Shown here one piece after another: positions 5,488 to 6,284 of a stretch of 6,284 nucleotides of DNA; within the stretch, counting starts at the first letter, position 1; each line of letters opens with the position of its first letter. A model generated the notes under the pieces. It was not told where the DNA came from. It saw nothing but the letters and a program-made list of their open reading frames with translations, and searched no databases. The DNA lies in NCBI GenBank assembly GCA_964625525.1, contig CAZVEE010000137.1:1-6284 (forward strand), in the 5' to 3' direction. A program made the position numbers and the translations under genes. The stretch comes from CAZVEE01 sp964625525 (GTDB lineage: Bacteria > Pseudomonadota > Alphaproteobacteria > JAJFIK01).

Positions 5488-6275
5488 GAGGTCTGGTCTT
5501 CATTCACGTTTTCCCTGATCAGGACCGCTTCGGCCGCGGCCCGTTCCGCTGCCCGCTTTGACGCGCCCGCCCCCCGCGCCGGCGCAAGGCCCGGCACGGT
5601 GACCTCAACCTCAAACTCGGGCGCATGGTCCGGCCCCTCGCGCGAGACCACGGTATAGGTCGGGGTCTCCCGAATGCGGGCCTGGACCCACTCCTGCAGC
5701 CGGGTTTTGGGATCGCGCGGAACGGCATCGAGGGCCTCGATCCGGTCCGCCCAGAAGCGGCGAAAGAAGGTGAGCGCGGCGGCAAAACCGCCATCGAGAT
5801 AGAGGGCCGCGATCAGCGCCTCGCAGGCATCGCCCAGAATCGCCGGCTTTGAGGCGCCGCCAGCCATTTTTTCGGACGCCGCCAGCACAATGAGCTGGTC
5901 GAGGCCGCATTCCACCGCCACTTCGGCGCAGGTTTCCTTGCACACCATGGCGTTAAGGCGGGGCGCCAGATCACCCTCGGGCGCCTTCGGATAGGCCTTC
6001 AGCAGGGCTTCGGCGGCCATCAGGCCAAGGACCCGGTCACCCAGGAACTCCAGACGTTCATTGATGCGCACGCTGGCCCCGCCCTTGGCCGCAGCCTTCT
6101 GGTCGACGCTGGCATGGGTCAAGGCTTCGAGCAGAATGTCGTGGTCAGAGAAGCTGTGGCCCAGACGCTCTTCGAAAGCCTCGACCACCGGCGCGGCCGG
6201 CAAACGCGGCGAACGGCGGCCCGCCCCCTTCCGTTTGGGCGTTTTCCGGCCACTGGACCCATCCGCCGGGCCCAT
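5484..6275 (-). CDS. rnc: Ribonuclease III
   Basis: RNase III cleaves double-stranded RNA, chiefly to process 16S and 23S rRNA precursors and to turn over some mRNAs. The product has an endonuclease domain with the signature NERLEFLGD (72-80) and predicted magnesium-binding catalytic residues E73, E76, D80, D149 and E152 (GDACEALIAALYLDGG region, 148-163). A double-stranded RNA-binding domain follows at about 186-255 (DPKTRLQEWVQAR, then the GAGASKRAAERAAAEAVL helix). At 263 residues it is somewhat longer than the usual 220-240, because a basic extension rich in Arg and Lys (about 1-28) precedes VVEAFEERLGHSF. The start is uncertain: the ATG at 6275 lies nine bases from the window edge and the frame stays open to it, while an in-frame GTG at residue 30 would give a conventional N terminus. 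No ribosome binding site is visible for either. It heads the rnc-era cluster. Confidence 0.97.
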   Translation of the reverse strand: MGPADGSSGRKTPKRKGAGRRSPRLPAAPVVEAFEERLGHSFSDHDILLEALTHASVDQKAAAKGGASVRINERLEFLGDRVLGLMAAEALLKAYPKAPEGDLAPRLNAMVCKETCAEVAVECGLDQLIVLAASEKMAGGASKPAILGDACEALIAALYLDGGFAAALTFFRRFWADRIEALDAVPRDPKTRLQEWVQARIRETPTYTVVSREGPDHAPEFEVEVTVPGLAPARGAGASKRAAERAAAEAVLIRENVNEDQTS

Positions 6276-6284
6276 GTGCTGAGA

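Noticed and set aside
4819..5658. A 279-codon open frame on the plus strand
   Set aside because: It is antisense to era and the end of rnc and shows no motif of its own.

Overview
The window is a GC-rich (except for one AT-rich intergenic patch) chromosomal segment with normal bacterial gene density. The order rnc-era followed at a distance by recO on the same strand, the alphaproteobacterial look of RecO (start MIEWKDEAIVLG and LVRGG.SRRM...LQPGN) and of Era, and the GC bias at codon third positions suggest an alphaproteobacterium. The genus cannot be fixed from this sequence alone.

Layout from left to right. (1) Bases 1-1200, plus strand: an unrecognised protein with a long acidic, low-complexity N-terminal region (a 15-bp tandem repeat encoding PDTSV, plus three copies of a [FV]RL[WF]P motif) and a C-terminal membrane domain of about three helices. 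Its reading frame is open at the left edge, so it may be 5' truncated. (2) A 36-bp convergent gap with a perfect GC palindrome. (3) recO, minus strand, 1237-1989. (4) A relatively AT-rich divergent intergenic region, 1990-2151. (5) A DUF2332 family protein, plus strand, 2152-3228, with a methyltransferase-like glycine motif. (6) A 345-bp convergent non-coding gap, 3229-3573, holding a small hairpin after the DUF2332 stop and five tandem 14-bp repeats. (7) A minus-strand cluster transcribed right to left: rnc (RNase III), era (overlapping rnc by 4 bp), and, 51 bp further on, a zinc-type cation diffusion facilitator with a histidine-rich N terminus.

Functionally, rnc and era form the conserved rRNA processing and 30S assembly pair, probably translationally coupled. 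recO (recombinational repair) is usually the next gene in alphaproteobacteria, but here the zinc exporter and the oppositely oriented DUF2332 gene lie between era and recO, so recO must have its own promoter. The metal exporter may be co-transcribed with rnc-era.

I saw no RNA genes, mobile elements, CRISPR arrays or phage genes, and no convincing evidence for a new multi-gene system. The items most worth a second look are the repeat-bearing membrane protein at the left, the 14-bp repeat array, and the disrupted era-recO linkage.
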